From Halorussus gelatinilyticus (lineage in GTDB: Archaea; Halobacteriota; Halobacteria; Halobacteriales; Haladaptataceae): a stretch of 64,000 nt of DNA. The stretch is taken from contig NZ_CP096658.1 in the NCBI RefSeq assembly GCF_023238445.1, positions 2,666,001 through 2,730,000 of the forward strand, read 5' to 3'. Positions 25,489 through 34,020 of this stretch are shown here, one piece after another. Both the position numbers and the translations under genes were made by a program. Numbering within the stretch: position 1 is the stretch's first letter; every line of letters starts with the position of its first letter. The notes beneath the pieces were generated by a model. The model did no database searches. It was given only the letters and a program-made list of their open reading frames with translations, and was not told the DNA's origin.

Positions 25489-25707
25489 TCAGTTCAGCGC
25501 CTCGACCTCGTCGGTCAAATCCTCGGGACCGTCCACCGGTCCGTTGACGAACAGGCCGTGCGCGATGAGCAGGGCCGCCGTCACGCCAGCGATGGTGACG
25601 GCCGTCGGGAGCGCGAGCGAGGTCAACACGCCGATTCCGGCCCCCGTCGCCATCGTAGCGAAGATGGCGACCAGCACGAGGTCGTAGTATTGGACTGTGT
25701 AGTTCAC
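25489..25707 (-). CDS. Small membrane protein, function unknown
   Basis: 72-residue protein with two predicted transmembrane helices (LVLVAIFATMATGAGIGVL and a second around TIAGVTAALLIAHGLF) and an acidic C-terminal tail. The GTG at 25707 is preferred because an AT-only run (25730-25741, minus strand) lies about 30 nt upstream and would be coding in a longer version. No family was recognised. It lies downstream of the amidase on the same strand with a 93-nt gap. Confidence 0.65.
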   Translation of the reverse strand: MNYTVQYYDLVLVAIFATMATGAGIGVLTSLALPTAVTIAGVTAALLIAHGLFVNGPVDGPEDLTDEVEALN

Positions 25708-25800
25708 GAGAGAGCTTCGAGGCGCGCTCGGAAAAAAATTTGGCCGCCGACACTGCACTGCGGGTGACGTTCGGCGAACCGGTCCGCGTCGCCGGACCGC

Positions 25801-26403
25801 TCAGTACTGGTTGACGAGGTCGATGAAGTAGTCCCAGTCCCAGTTGGCACCGGGGTCGGTGTGGGTACTTTCGGGAACCTGCGAGTGAGCGATGATGCCG
25901 CCGTTGGCCGGATTCGCAGCGTCGTAGGGGACGCTGCCGGGATGCTGTTTCGGAACGCCGTACTGCTCGCAGAGGTACGCACAGAGGTCCGCGGACTTGC
26001 GGTACTGGGCGTCCTCGTAGGTCTCGCTGACGTAGCCGCCGTGTTCGATGCCGATCGAGTAGTCGTTGTAGTTCGACCCGCCCGCGTGCCAGCCGATGTT
26101 CATGTCGGCGAGGCTCTGGTACAGGTAACCGCTCTCGGCGACGGTGTAGTGGGCGCTCACGTTGGCGTCGGGGTCCTGGAACCAGTTGACCGCGCTGCTG
26201 GCCGACCCCTGCACGGTGTGGATGACGATCCAGTCGATCTTACCAGCGCCGCGGTCGGCGGCGGTGTAGTTGCTGGAGTGGGCTGCTTCCCAGTCGACTC
26301 CGGGCTTGGCAGCCGCCGCGGTTCCCGAGAGGGCCGCGGTACCGGTGAGACCGACAGTACTTGCTGCGCCGAGCTTCTTCAGGAAGTTTCTTCTCGAACT
26401 CAT
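25801..26403 (-). CDS. Tat-exported N-acetylmuramoyl-L-alanine amidase family protein
   Basis: 200-residue Amidase_2 (PGRP-fold) protein. Residues 1-33 are a Tat signal (SRRNFLKK, hydrophobic stretch, AAAA cleavage region) with no lipobox Cys, so it should be released outside the cell. Likely zinc ligands are H62 (VIHTVQG), H173 (IAHSQVP) and D183 (HTDPG), the usual His-His-Asp/Cys set; the DPG...WDWDYF end is typical. The family cuts the muramyl-peptide bond of peptidoglycan, which haloarchaea lack, so its target may be bacterial walls; that is inference. The promoter region is AT-rich with a perfect inverted repeat. Confidence 0.83.
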   Translation of the reverse strand: MSSRRNFLKKLGAASTVGLTGTAALSGTAAAAKPGVDWEAAHSSNYTAADRGAGKIDWIVIHTVQGSASSAVNWFQDPDANVSAHYTVAESGYLYQSLADMNIGWHAGGSNYNDYSIGIEHGGYVSETYEDAQYRKSADLCAYLCEQYGVPKQHPGSVPYDAANPANGGIIAHSQVPESTHTDPGANWDWDYFIDLVNQY

Positions 26404-26415
26404 GCGAATGAATAC

Positions 26416-26440
26416 ATTAATCACGGAGATTAATATAATT
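26416..26440 (-). promoter_or_regulatory. Amidase promoter with a perfect inverted repeat
   Basis: The arms ATTAATC (26416-26422) and GATTAAT (26428-26434) are separated by 5 nt. The right arm runs into the AT-only TATA region (26431-26440), which lies about 30 nt upstream of the amidase ATG. A dimeric regulator bound here would cover the TATA box and start site. Confidence 0.5.
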
Positions 26441-26494
26441 TCTCATACAGTTTTACACTAGTAAACAAGTCTGAAAGCAACGATTCGGCCGATT

Positions 26495-28195
26495 TTATGC
26501 GACGTTGACAGTTTCCTGATACGACCCGTACTCGGCCTCGAACACCTGCATGATTTCGCCCATCGTGGCGTAGGCTTTCACCGCGTCGACGATGGCGGGC
26601 ATGACGTTCTCGTCGTTCTGGATGGCGTCGTCGATGGCTTCGAGCGCGGCCTCGACCGCCTCGTCGTCGCGTTCGTCCTTGACTTCGGCGAGTCGGTCGA
26701 GTTGCCGCTGTTGGGTCTCCTCGTCCACCTTGAGGATGTCGGGTCGGGTGTCCTCCTCTATCTCGTACTTGTTGACGCCGACGACCGTCTCCTCGCCCTC
26801 CTCGACGCGCTCCTGGTACTCGTAGGAGGCGTCCTGAATCTCGCGGTGGAAGTAGCCCTGTTCGATGCCCGCCAGCACGCCGTCGCGGACCGACCCGTCG
26901 CCCATCTCCTTTATCTCCTCGATGTAGGCCATCGCCTTCTCCTCGGTTTCGTCGGTCAGGCTCTCGACTGCGAACGAACCGCCGAGCGGGTCGGCGATGT
27001 CGGCCGCGCCCGACTCGTCGGCGATGATCTGCTGGGTCCGGAGCGCGACCCGGACCGCCTTCTCTGAGGGGAGCGCGAGCGCCTCGTCGAAGCTGTTGGT
27101 GTGGAGGCTCTGGGTCCCGCCCAGCACGCCGGCGAGCGCCTGAATCGTCACCCGGACCACGTTGTTCAGTGGCTGTTGGGCGGTCAGGCTCTGGCCCGCG
27201 GTCTGGGTGTGGAACTTGAGCTGCTTGCTGGCGTCCTTCTCGGCACCGTACCACTCGTCCATGACGTTCGCGTAGATGCGCCGAGCGGCGCGGAACTTGG
27301 CGACTTCCTCGAAGATGGAGTTGTGGGAGTTGAAGAAGAACGAGAGTTGGGGCGCGAAGTCGTCCACCTCCATCCCGCGGTCGAGACAGTCCTCGACGTA
27401 GGCGAACCCGTCGGCCAGCGTGAACGCGAGTTCCTGAATCGCGGTCGAACCCGCCTCGCGGATGTGGTAGCCCGAGATGGAGACCGGCTTGATTTTGGGC
27501 GTCTCCTCGACCGCGAACTCGATGGTGTCGGTCACGATGTCCAGCGACGGTTCGGGCGGGATGACCCACTCCTTCTGTGCGATGAACTCCTTGAGCATGT
27601 CGTTCTGGAGCGTTCCGCGAATCTCCTCGCGCTGGACGCCCTGCTGGTCGGCCAGCGCGATGTACATCGCGTAGATGACCGGCGCGGAGGGGTTGATGGT
27701 GAAGGAGGTCGAGACCTCGGCGAGGTCGATGCCGTCGAAGAGAATCTCCATGTCTCGGAGGGTGTCCACCGCGACGCCCTCCTTGCCGACCTCGCCGTCC
27801 GAGAGCGGGTCGTCCGAATCCTTGCCCATCAGCGACGGCATGTCGAAGGCGGTCGAGAGACCGGTCTGGCCCTCGTCGATGAGGTAGTGGAACCGCTCGT
27901 TGGTCTCTTCCGCGGTGCCGAATCCGGCGAACTGGCGCATCGTCCACGTCCGGCCGCGGTACATCGTCGGGTACGGGCCGCGGGTGTAGGGTTCCTCGCC
28001 GGGGAAGCCCAGGTCCTCCTCGTAGTCGAGGTCCGCCACGTCGTCGGGGGTGTAGAGTCGGTCCACTTCGAGGTTCGACACGGTGGCGAATCGGTCCTTG
28101 CGCTCCCCGTAGGCGTCGAGTACGGGGTCCAAGGTCTCGTCTTCCCACTCGTCTTTCGCGTCGCGTATCTCCGCGAGGTCGTCCTCGTCGTACAT
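26495..28195 (-). CDS. Methylmalonyl-CoA mutase, large (catalytic barrel) subunit
   Basis: 566-residue substrate-binding barrel that, with a separate B12-binding subunit, interconverts (R)-methylmalonyl-CoA and succinyl-CoA. Landmarks: GPYPTMYRGRTWTMRQFAGF, TAFDMPSLMG, ISGYHIREAGSTAIQE and HTQTAGQSLTAQQPLNN. There is no C-terminal DxHxxG cobalamin motif, so the B12 domain is encoded elsewhere. The ATG at 28195 has CATTATCC about 28 nt upstream. The frame stays open beyond it to 28831, but that stretch runs antisense into the ABC permease gene and is not coding. It serves propionyl-CoA metabolism. Confidence 0.92.
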   Translation of the reverse strand: MYDEDDLAEIRDAKDEWEDETLDPVLDAYGERKDRFATVSNLEVDRLYTPDDVADLDYEEDLGFPGEEPYTRGPYPTMYRGRTWTMRQFAGFGTAEETNERFHYLIDEGQTGLSTAFDMPSLMGKDSDDPLSDGEVGKEGVAVDTLRDMEILFDGIDLAEVSTSFTINPSAPVIYAMYIALADQQGVQREEIRGTLQNDMLKEFIAQKEWVIPPEPSLDIVTDTIEFAVEETPKIKPVSISGYHIREAGSTAIQELAFTLADGFAYVEDCLDRGMEVDDFAPQLSFFFNSHNSIFEEVAKFRAARRIYANVMDEWYGAEKDASKQLKFHTQTAGQSLTAQQPLNNVVRVTIQALAGVLGGTQSLHTNSFDEALALPSEKAVRVALRTQQIIADESGAADIADPLGGSFAVESLTDETEEKAMAYIEEIKEMGDGSVRDGVLAGIEQGYFHREIQDASYEYQERVEEGEETVVGVNKYEIEEDTRPDILKVDEETQQRQLDRLAEVKDERDDEAVEAALEAIDDAIQNDENVMPAIVDAVKAYATMGEIMQVFEAEYGSYQETVNVA

Positions 28196-28296
28196 AGTTG
28201 CAATAATTGCTCGAAGGATAATGAATCTGCGTACATCTGCGTCCGGAACGGGCGACCGCGACCCGACAGGGAAAGGAAGCAGCGAAAGACGAACGG

Positions 28297-29091
28297 TCAG
28301 TACTCGCCCAGCACGCCGCGCTCGCGGGCCTTCCGCTGGATGATTCGGAAGAGACCGTAACCGACGCCTAGATAGACGACGGCCAGGCCGGCCAGCAGCG
28401 CGAGGTCGGCGGGCGGAAGTTCCAGCAGGGTCTTCTGCTCGCTCATCGACTGCCGGAGGAGGTAGCTCCCGAGCGAGAACGGCGCGAACTTGAACGCAGG
28501 GAACTGCTCGACGGGTGCCGCGATGAGACCGATGAACGCGAACTGCATGAGTTGGAACGCGCTCTCGACCCGCTTGTACAGCAGGGCGAGACCGCCGAAG
28601 ATGTAGCCCAGTCCGACCGCGGGCGCGAGCGTCAACACGAGAATCGGGACGACGGTGAGGACGTTGAAACTCAGCGTGACCTCGGCCGACACCAAGGTCA
28701 TCGTCACGACCATCAACCCGAGCAGCGTCGAGGCGAGGAACAGGCTCACGCAGACGTTCACGAAGGTCTTGACGCCGACGATGCGGTCGAACCCGAGCGG
28801 CGACATGTAGAGTTGCTCGAGCGTGCCCCACTGGGCCTCGTTGTTGATGTTGCCCGCGATGGACGAGTAGGCGCTCATGATGAGCATCCAGAGGAAGTAG
28901 CCCACGATGATGCCCTCTATCGAGTCGGTGATTGCCGCCCCGGCGACCTGTCGGCCGCCGAAGAACATCACCGCGAACAGCAGGTACATGCTGACGATTT
29001 GGGCGACCGTGTTGAACAGGTAGCGCCGCATCAGGATGAGCGACTTGAGGAACGACGCTCGACCGAAGAGGTAGAGGTGTCGGACGTTCAC
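28297..29091 (-). CDS. ABC-2 type transporter permease
   Basis: 264-residue membrane protein with about six helices. The cytoplasmic segment NNEAQWGTLEQLYMSPLGFD is characteristic of ABC-2 permeases. Its start overlaps the end of the ATPase gene by 4 nt, so the two form one exporter and are translated together. The substrate (lipid, polysaccharide, drug or other) cannot be told from sequence. Confidence 0.87.
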   Translation of the reverse strand: MNVRHLYLFGRASFLKSLILMRRYLFNTVAQIVSMYLLFAVMFFGGRQVAGAAITDSIEGIIVGYFLWMLIMSAYSSIAGNINNEAQWGTLEQLYMSPLGFDRIVGVKTFVNVCVSLFLASTLLGLMVVTMTLVSAEVTLSFNVLTVVPILVLTLAPAVGLGYIFGGLALLYKRVESAFQLMQFAFIGLIAAPVEQFPAFKFAPFSLGSYLLRQSMSEQKTLLELPPADLALLAGLAVVYLGVGYGLFRIIQRKARERGVLGEY

Positions 29092-30116
29092 GCTCGACCC
29101 TCCACAGTTCGGGACTCGTCGGCCGGTTCGCTTCCGCGCTCGCTCTCGGTCTCGTCCTCGCCGGTCACTTCGAGGAACACGTCTTCGAGGTCGGGTTGGA
29201 CGACCGACACCGACCGCGGCGTCAGGTCGAACTCCTCGAGGGTCCGCATGAGGTCGTGGACGCGGTCGCCCTCGGCCATCGAGACCTCACAGACCGTCCA
29301 GTCGCCGCGCTCGCGCCACTCGGCCACGTCGAACTCGCGTTCGAGCGTCCGGCGGGCCGTCGTGGACATGTCGTCTTCGACGACCACCTCGTAGGCCTGG
29401 GTACGGAACAGTTCGACCAAGCCCGACACCGACTCGTCGGTGACGATTTCGCCGTCGTCGATGATGATGACGCGGTCACAGAGGTCCTGCATCACGTCCA
29501 TGTCGTGACTGCTCAGGACGACCGTCCGGTTCTCTTGGGTCACGAGGCGGTCGAGTTCCTGCCGGAGGTCGTGGGAGGCCTCCACGTCGAGTCCGAGCGT
29601 CGGTTCGTCCAGAAAGAGGACGGGCGTCTGGCGGACGAGCGCGCAGGCCAGCGCGGTCTTCTGTTTCATCCCCCGCGAGAGGTTCTTGACCGTCTCGTCG
29701 GCCTTGTGGTCGATGTTCAGCAGTTCCATCAACTCGTCGTGTTCGTCGCGGTGGTTCCGCGGGTCGATGCCCTGCAACGACGAGAAAAAGGAGATGTTCT
29801 CTCGGACCGTCAGCCGCCAGTAGACGTTCCGCGCGCCTTCGAGGACGGCGCTGACCTTCTCGTACACGTCGTCGTCCTCGTGGACGTTCACGCCATCGAC
29901 TCGAATGTCGCCCTCGTCGGGCAGGACGACGCCGAGAATCGACTTGATGATCGAGGTCTTCCCGGCCCCGTTCGGACCCAGCAGTCCGACGACGGACCCG
30001 CGCTCGACCTCGAAGGAGACGTCGTCCACCGCCACGACGCTCCCGTCTGCGTAGGTCTTGCGCATGTTCTCGACGGAGATGACCGGCTGTTTTTGTCGCC
30101 GTTCCGTTGGCTGCAT
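29088..30116 (-). CDS. ABC transporter ATP-binding protein (ABC-2 partner)
   Basis: 342-residue ATPase. Walker A GLLGPNGAGKTS, Q-loop region, signature NLSRGMKQK (Ser-Arg-Gly variant), Walker B VLFLDEPTLGLD and the H-loop SSHD are all visible within residues 15-230. A C-terminal regulatory domain of about 110 residues and an acidic tail follow. The ATG at 30116 is preferred; the stretch upstream that would extend the protein is the promoter (TTTTACA, 30 nt away). It pairs with the permease by a 4-nt overlap. Confidence 0.88.
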   Translation of the reverse strand: MQPTERRQKQPVISVENMRKTYADGSVVAVDDVSFEVERGSVVGLLGPNGAGKTSIIKSILGVVLPDEGDIRVDGVNVHEDDDVYEKVSAVLEGARNVYWRLTVRENISFFSSLQGIDPRNHRDEHDELMELLNIDHKADETVKNLSRGMKQKTALACALVRQTPVLFLDEPTLGLDVEASHDLRQELDRLVTQENRTVVLSSHDMDVMQDLCDRVIIIDDGEIVTDESVSGLVELFRTQAYEVVVEDDMSTTARRTLEREFDVAEWRERGDWTVCEVSMAEGDRVHDLMRTLEEFDLTPRSVSVVQPDLEDVFLEVTGEDETESERGSEPADESRTVEGRA

Positions 30117-30140
30117 GATAGGGAGGAATCGATAGGGAAG

Positions 30141-30150
30141 TGTAAAATTT
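30141..30150 (-). promoter_or_regulatory. TATA region of the ABC-2 exporter operon
   Basis: On the minus strand AAATTTTACA lies about 30 nt before the ATG at 30116. It coincides with the first codons of a longer possible reading (ATG at 30155), which argues for the shorter protein. Confidence 0.45.
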
Positions 30151-30346
30151 TCCATCCCGGTTCAGGGTTATTTTTCGTGGAGAAGCGGTCTGACCCATGA
30201 TACCGTCGAGTTTTCGCCGACGGCGAACGACCGAAACTCCGGGAGAGGCACGATAACGACACGCACGCCGCCGAAACGAGCGGACACCCTCTCACGATGG
30301 GGGAGTAAGGAGAACCCAGACCCGACGTACCGCGAATCCACCCGAA

Positions 30347-31174
30347 CTACTGCAATCGCTTCGTCGTCTCCACGAGGGGGTGGCGGGCGTAGTCCACGAC
30401 CTTCACGTCCTCCAGACCCTCCAGTCCCTCCTTCTCGGCGGTCTTGGCCATCCCCAGTTCCACGTCCTCGTCCACGAGGATGACGTAGGCGTCCATCGTG
30501 TCGATGTCTATCTTGTCGGCGGCCATCACGCGGTGGTGGCCGTCCGCCAGCAGGAAGTCGCCGTCCGAACTCTCGGGCGCGCAGTCGATGACCACGAGGG
30601 GTTCGGCCAGACCGCGCTCCAACTCGTAGGTCCGGCCCTCCAACTCGTCGGCGTAGACCTTGCCCTGCGTCGGGGTGAGGTCGTCCAAGGGAACCTCCCG
30701 GCGGGTCTGCTCGACCTCGGTGTCGTGGATGGATTCGAGGGTGCGCATGAGTTTCCCGACCTTCTCGGGCGTCGCGCGCTCGATTTGGGACCGAATGACG
30801 TCCGTGTTCGAGATGATGCCCACGAGGTTGCCCGCGTCGTCCACGACGGGGAGCTTCTGGATGCCGGACCGAAGGATGACGCGGGCCGCGTCGTTGACGT
30901 CCATGTCGGGGTGAGCGACGATGAGGTCCTGGCTCATCACCTTGAAGATGGGCTCCTCGTCCTCGGCCAGAAGCAGGTCGCGTGCGCTGACGAATCCCTC
31001 GACGCGTCGGCCGTCGCAGACCGGATAGCCGTTGTGCTTGTCGCTCTCGGCGATGCGCCGGGCGACCTCCTCGACGGTGGCGTCGGGCGAGACCGTCGCC
31101 ACGTCGCGGGTCATGTAGTCTTTGACTTTCGGCTTGCCTTCGGCCGTGCCGCCGTCCGGTGCCGCCACGTCCAT
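30347..31174 (-). CDS. Two CBS domains fused to a ParB/SerK-fold domain
   Basis: 275-residue cytosolic protein. Residues 15-130 are a CBS pair (VKDYMTRDVATVSPDATVEE and LIVAHPDMDVNDAARVIL...GIISNTDVI), which usually binds adenosyl ligands. Residues 155-275 form a ParB/sulfiredoxin-like domain with the D-G-H-H-R motif at 211-215. In Thermococcus a protein of this fold annotated as ParB turned out to be an ADP-dependent free-serine kinase, so a kinase role is as plausible as DNA binding. No ParA or parS is seen nearby. CTTTTCA lies about 31 nt upstream of the ATG. Confidence 0.8.
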   Translation of the reverse strand: MDVAAPDGGTAEGKPKVKDYMTRDVATVSPDATVEEVARRIAESDKHNGYPVCDGRRVEGFVSARDLLLAEDEEPIFKVMSQDLIVAHPDMDVNDAARVILRSGIQKLPVVDDAGNLVGIISNTDVIRSQIERATPEKVGKLMRTLESIHDTEVEQTRREVPLDDLTPTQGKVYADELEGRTYELERGLAEPLVVIDCAPESSDGDFLLADGHHRVMAADKIDIDTMDAYVILVDEDVELGMAKTAEKEGLEGLEDVKVVDYARHPLVETTKRLQ

Positions 31175-31367
31175 GCGTGAAACTCACGCGCCGGTCGGTG
31201 AAAAGGGTTCCCGGTCTCCGCCCCCGAGACGACGGTCGCCCGGCGCGACTCGACGGACACCGACCCTCCCGACCGACACCGACTTTCTGACCGACGCCGA
31301 CCCCTCCGACCGACCGCGACTCCGGACCACCCCCAATGTATATCACGAAAGTCGGTGATTTTCCCGT

Positions 31368-33044
31368 ATGCGCAAACCGTTGCTCGTGACCGACTTCCTC
31401 GACAGGGCACGGGAGTACTACGGCGACGAGGCGGCCGTCCTCGCCACGACGGGCGAGCGCTACACCTACGAGCAGTTCGGCGAGCGGGCCGACCGCCTGT
31501 CGGCCGCGCTCGCCGACCGAGGCATCGGGAAGGGCGACCGGGTGGCCGTGCTGGACCCCAACACTCACTACCACCTCGAATCGGCCTACGGCATCGTGCA
31601 GTTGGGCGCGGTCCACACCCCGCTGAACTACCGGCTGACGCCCGAGGACTTCGAGTACATCCTGAACGACGCCGGGGTGGACGCAATCGTCGCGGACTAC
31701 GAGTACGCCGAGAAGGTAGAAGCGATTCGAGACGAGGTGCCGACGGAGATCTTCATAGTCAACGACGCCAGCGAACTCGGGGCCGACGAGTCGGAAGTCG
31801 GCGAATCGGAGTCCGGGGGCGACGAATCGAGCGTCGAGGAGTGGGGCGAGTGGGAGGACTTCGAGGAGGTGATTCGGAGCGCCGACCCGGACGACTACGA
31901 CCGTCCGGAGATGGACGAGGACGACGTCATCACCATCAACTACACGTCCGGGACGACGGGCGACCCGAAGGGCGTGATGCGGACCCACCGCACCGAGACG
32001 CTCCACGCCTACCTCGTCACGGTGCATCAGGAGATTCGCGACGACGACGTGTACCTCTGGACTCTGCCGATGTTCCACGTCAACGGCTGGGGTCACATCT
32101 ACGCGATTACCGGGATGGGCGCGACGCACGTCTGCACCCGCGGGGTCAACGCGGCCGAAATCTTCGACGTGGTGGCCGAGGAGGACGTGTCGTATCTGTG
32201 TGCCGCCCCGACCGTCCTGAACCGCCTCATCGAGTACTACGAACGAACCGAGGTCCGGACGACCGGCGAGAACCCGGTCCGGGTCGCCACCGCGGGGTCG
32301 GCTCCGCCGGAGGCGACCATCAGGACCGTCGAAGACGAGTTCGGCTGGTATCTCAAGCACGTCTACGGCGCGACCGAGACCGGGCCGCTCGTGACCACCT
32401 CCGACGCCCGCAGGCTCCTGCCCGAGGGCGACGAGCGGTTCTCGCTGAAGAAGCGACAGGGCATTCCCTACCTCGGCACCGAGGTCGCCGTCGTGGACGA
32501 GGACGGCGAGGATGTCCCCCGCGACGACGAGACGCTGGGCGAAATCGTCGTCCGGGGCAATCAGGTCATGGAGGGCTACTGGGAGAAGCCCGAGGCGACC
32601 GAAGAGGCGTTCTCCCGGCGGCGAGACGGGTGGTATCACACCGGCGACTTGGCGGTCGTGGACGAGAACGGGATGCTCTCGATACAGGACCGCAAGAAGG
32701 ACATCATCGTCTCGGGCGGCGAGAACATCTCCAGCATCGAACTCGAAGACGTCCTCTTCGAACACGAGGCGGTGGGCGACGCGGCCGTGATTCCCGCGCC
32801 GAGCGACGAGTGGGGCGAGACGCCGAAGGCGTTCGTCGTCCCGGCCTCGGGCGACCCCGACGAACCGGGCGCGACCGAGCAGGAGATTCGGGAGTTCACG
32901 AAGGAGCGGTTGGCCTCCTACAAGGCGATTCACCGCGTCGAGTTCGTGGAACGCCTCCCCCAGACCGCGACGGGGAAGATTCAGAAGTACGAACTCCGCG
33001 AGCGCGAGTGGGACGACGAGGAGCGGATGGTGGGTCAGGGATAG
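31368..33044 (+). CDS. AMP-dependent acyl-CoA ligase (fatty-acid type)
   Basis: 558-residue adenylate-forming ligase. ATP-phosphate loop NYTSGTTGDPKGVMRTH, MFHVNGWGH, the HVYGATETGP switch motif, WYHTGDLAVVDENGMLSIQDR and the C-terminal catalytic lysine in LPQTATGKIQKYELRER are present. An acidic Glu/Ser-rich insertion sits near residues 133-165 (ADESEVGESESGGDES). The family activates medium- or long-chain fatty or aryl acids to CoA thioesters. A TATATCAC box lies about 29 nt before the ATG. The HAD gene follows after 91 nt on the same strand. Confidence 0.9.
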   Translation: MRKPLLVTDFLDRAREYYGDEAAVLATTGERYTYEQFGERADRLSAALADRGIGKGDRVAVLDPNTHYHLESAYGIVQLGAVHTPLNYRLTPEDFEYILNDAGVDAIVADYEYAEKVEAIRDEVPTEIFIVNDASELGADESEVGESESGGDESSVEEWGEWEDFEEVIRSADPDDYDRPEMDEDDVITINYTSGTTGDPKGVMRTHRTETLHAYLVTVHQEIRDDDVYLWTLPMFHVNGWGHIYAITGMGATHVCTRGVNAAEIFDVVAEEDVSYLCAAPTVLNRLIEYYERTEVRTTGENPVRVATAGSAPPEATIRTVEDEFGWYLKHVYGATETGPLVTTSDARRLLPEGDERFSLKKRQGIPYLGTEVAVVDEDGEDVPRDDETLGEIVVRGNQVMEGYWEKPEATEEAFSRRRDGWYHTGDLAVVDENGMLSIQDRKKDIIVSGGENISSIELEDVLFEHEAVGDAAVIPAPSDEWGETPKAFVVPASGDPDEPGATEQEIREFTKERLASYKAIHRVEFVERLPQTATGKIQKYELREREWDDEERMVGQG

Positions 33045-33135
33045 GGAGTCGAACTTGTACTGCTCGTCGTTCTTCCGGTTCGCTGCGGTCGGAGCCGAAA
33101 CGTGAAGGACGAGCGCGAGGTACGTAGAGCGAACT

Positions 33136-33813
33136 ATGAGCCACGAGGACGAGGCGCTCTGCTTCGACATGTACGGCACGCTCTGCGACACGAGTAGCGT
33201 CACCGCGGCGCTCGGCGACCACCTCGCCATCGCGGACGGGTTCGTCGCCGACGTGGACGCCCTCTGGCGGCGTACCCAGTTGCGCTACGCCCAGCAGGTC
33301 GCGCTGATGGACGAGTACCGACCGTTCGCGGAGGTCACGGAGCGCGCGCTCGACTACGCGCTGGAGTTCTACGACCTGAACCCTCCGGAGTCGGCCCGCG
33401 ACGAGATAATCGCGGCGTACGACGAGTTGGACCCCTACCCCGACGCCGCCGACGCGCTGGCCGAGTTGGGCGAGACTCACACTGTGGTCGTCCTCTCGAA
33501 CGGCAACCCCGAGATGTTGGAGGCGCTCGCGGAGAACGCCGGACTCGCCGCGCACTTGGACGACGTGGTGAGCGCTCACGAGGTCCGGACGTTCAAGCCC
33601 GACCCCGCGGTGTACCGCAACGCCGCCGACCGACTCGACAGGTCGCTCGCCGAGTGCCGACTGGTCTCGTCGAACCCGTGGGACGTGGCGGGCGCGGCCG
33701 GCGCCGGGATGGCGACCGCGTGGGTGAACCGGACGCGCGAACCCCCGGAAGCGGTCGGCGGGGAGGCGGACCTGACCGTCGAGTCGCTGTCGGCGCTCTC
33801 GAACTCTCTATAA
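33136..33813 (+). CDS. HAD hydrolase, haloacid dehalogenase type II family
   Basis: 225 residues. Motif I CFDMYGTLCD (nucleophile Asp11), motif II VVLSNGNPEM, motif III Lys in VRTFKPDPAVY and motif IV VSSNPWDVAGAAGAGM are all intact, as in the L-2-haloacid dehalogenase group. Members may be dehalogenases or phosphatases; the Asn-Pro-Trp-Asp motif IV favours the dehalogenase-like subgroup. Cytosolic. It may share a transcript with the acyl-CoA ligase, but no functional link is evident. Confidence 0.87.
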   Translation: MSHEDEALCFDMYGTLCDTSSVTAALGDHLAIADGFVADVDALWRRTQLRYAQQVALMDEYRPFAEVTERALDYALEFYDLNPPESARDEIIAAYDELDPYPDAADALAELGETHTVVVLSNGNPEMLEALAENAGLAAHLDDVVSAHEVRTFKPDPAVYRNAADRLDRSLAECRLVSSNPWDVAGAAGAGMATAWVNRTREPPEAVGGEADLTVESLSALSNSL

Positions 33814-34020
33814 CCGTCCGCGGACCGGGCATTAGCGCGGAGCGAGAGGACTTGCGGGCCACCGAGAGATGTTGATGTGCTAACACTCTACAGGGGGAAG
33901 GAAATATCGTCCCCTCGTGCCGTCAACGCTTCGCTACTCGGAGAGCCGCGAGATATTTTACAGGTTCGCCGCCGGAATCTTCCCGTATGATTATTAATGA
34001 TGTAACCGTCCCGTGATAGC

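Noticed and set aside
28196-28831. N-terminal extension of methylmalonyl-CoA mutase
   Set aside because: The added stretch is Arg-rich, runs antisense into the ABC permease gene and lies upstream of a well-placed promoter for the ATG at 28195.
30168-33230. 1020-codon open frame opposite the acyl-CoA ligase
   Set aside because: Antisense shadow of a gene with intact adenylation motifs; its C-terminal part also runs across an intergenic region and into the next gene.
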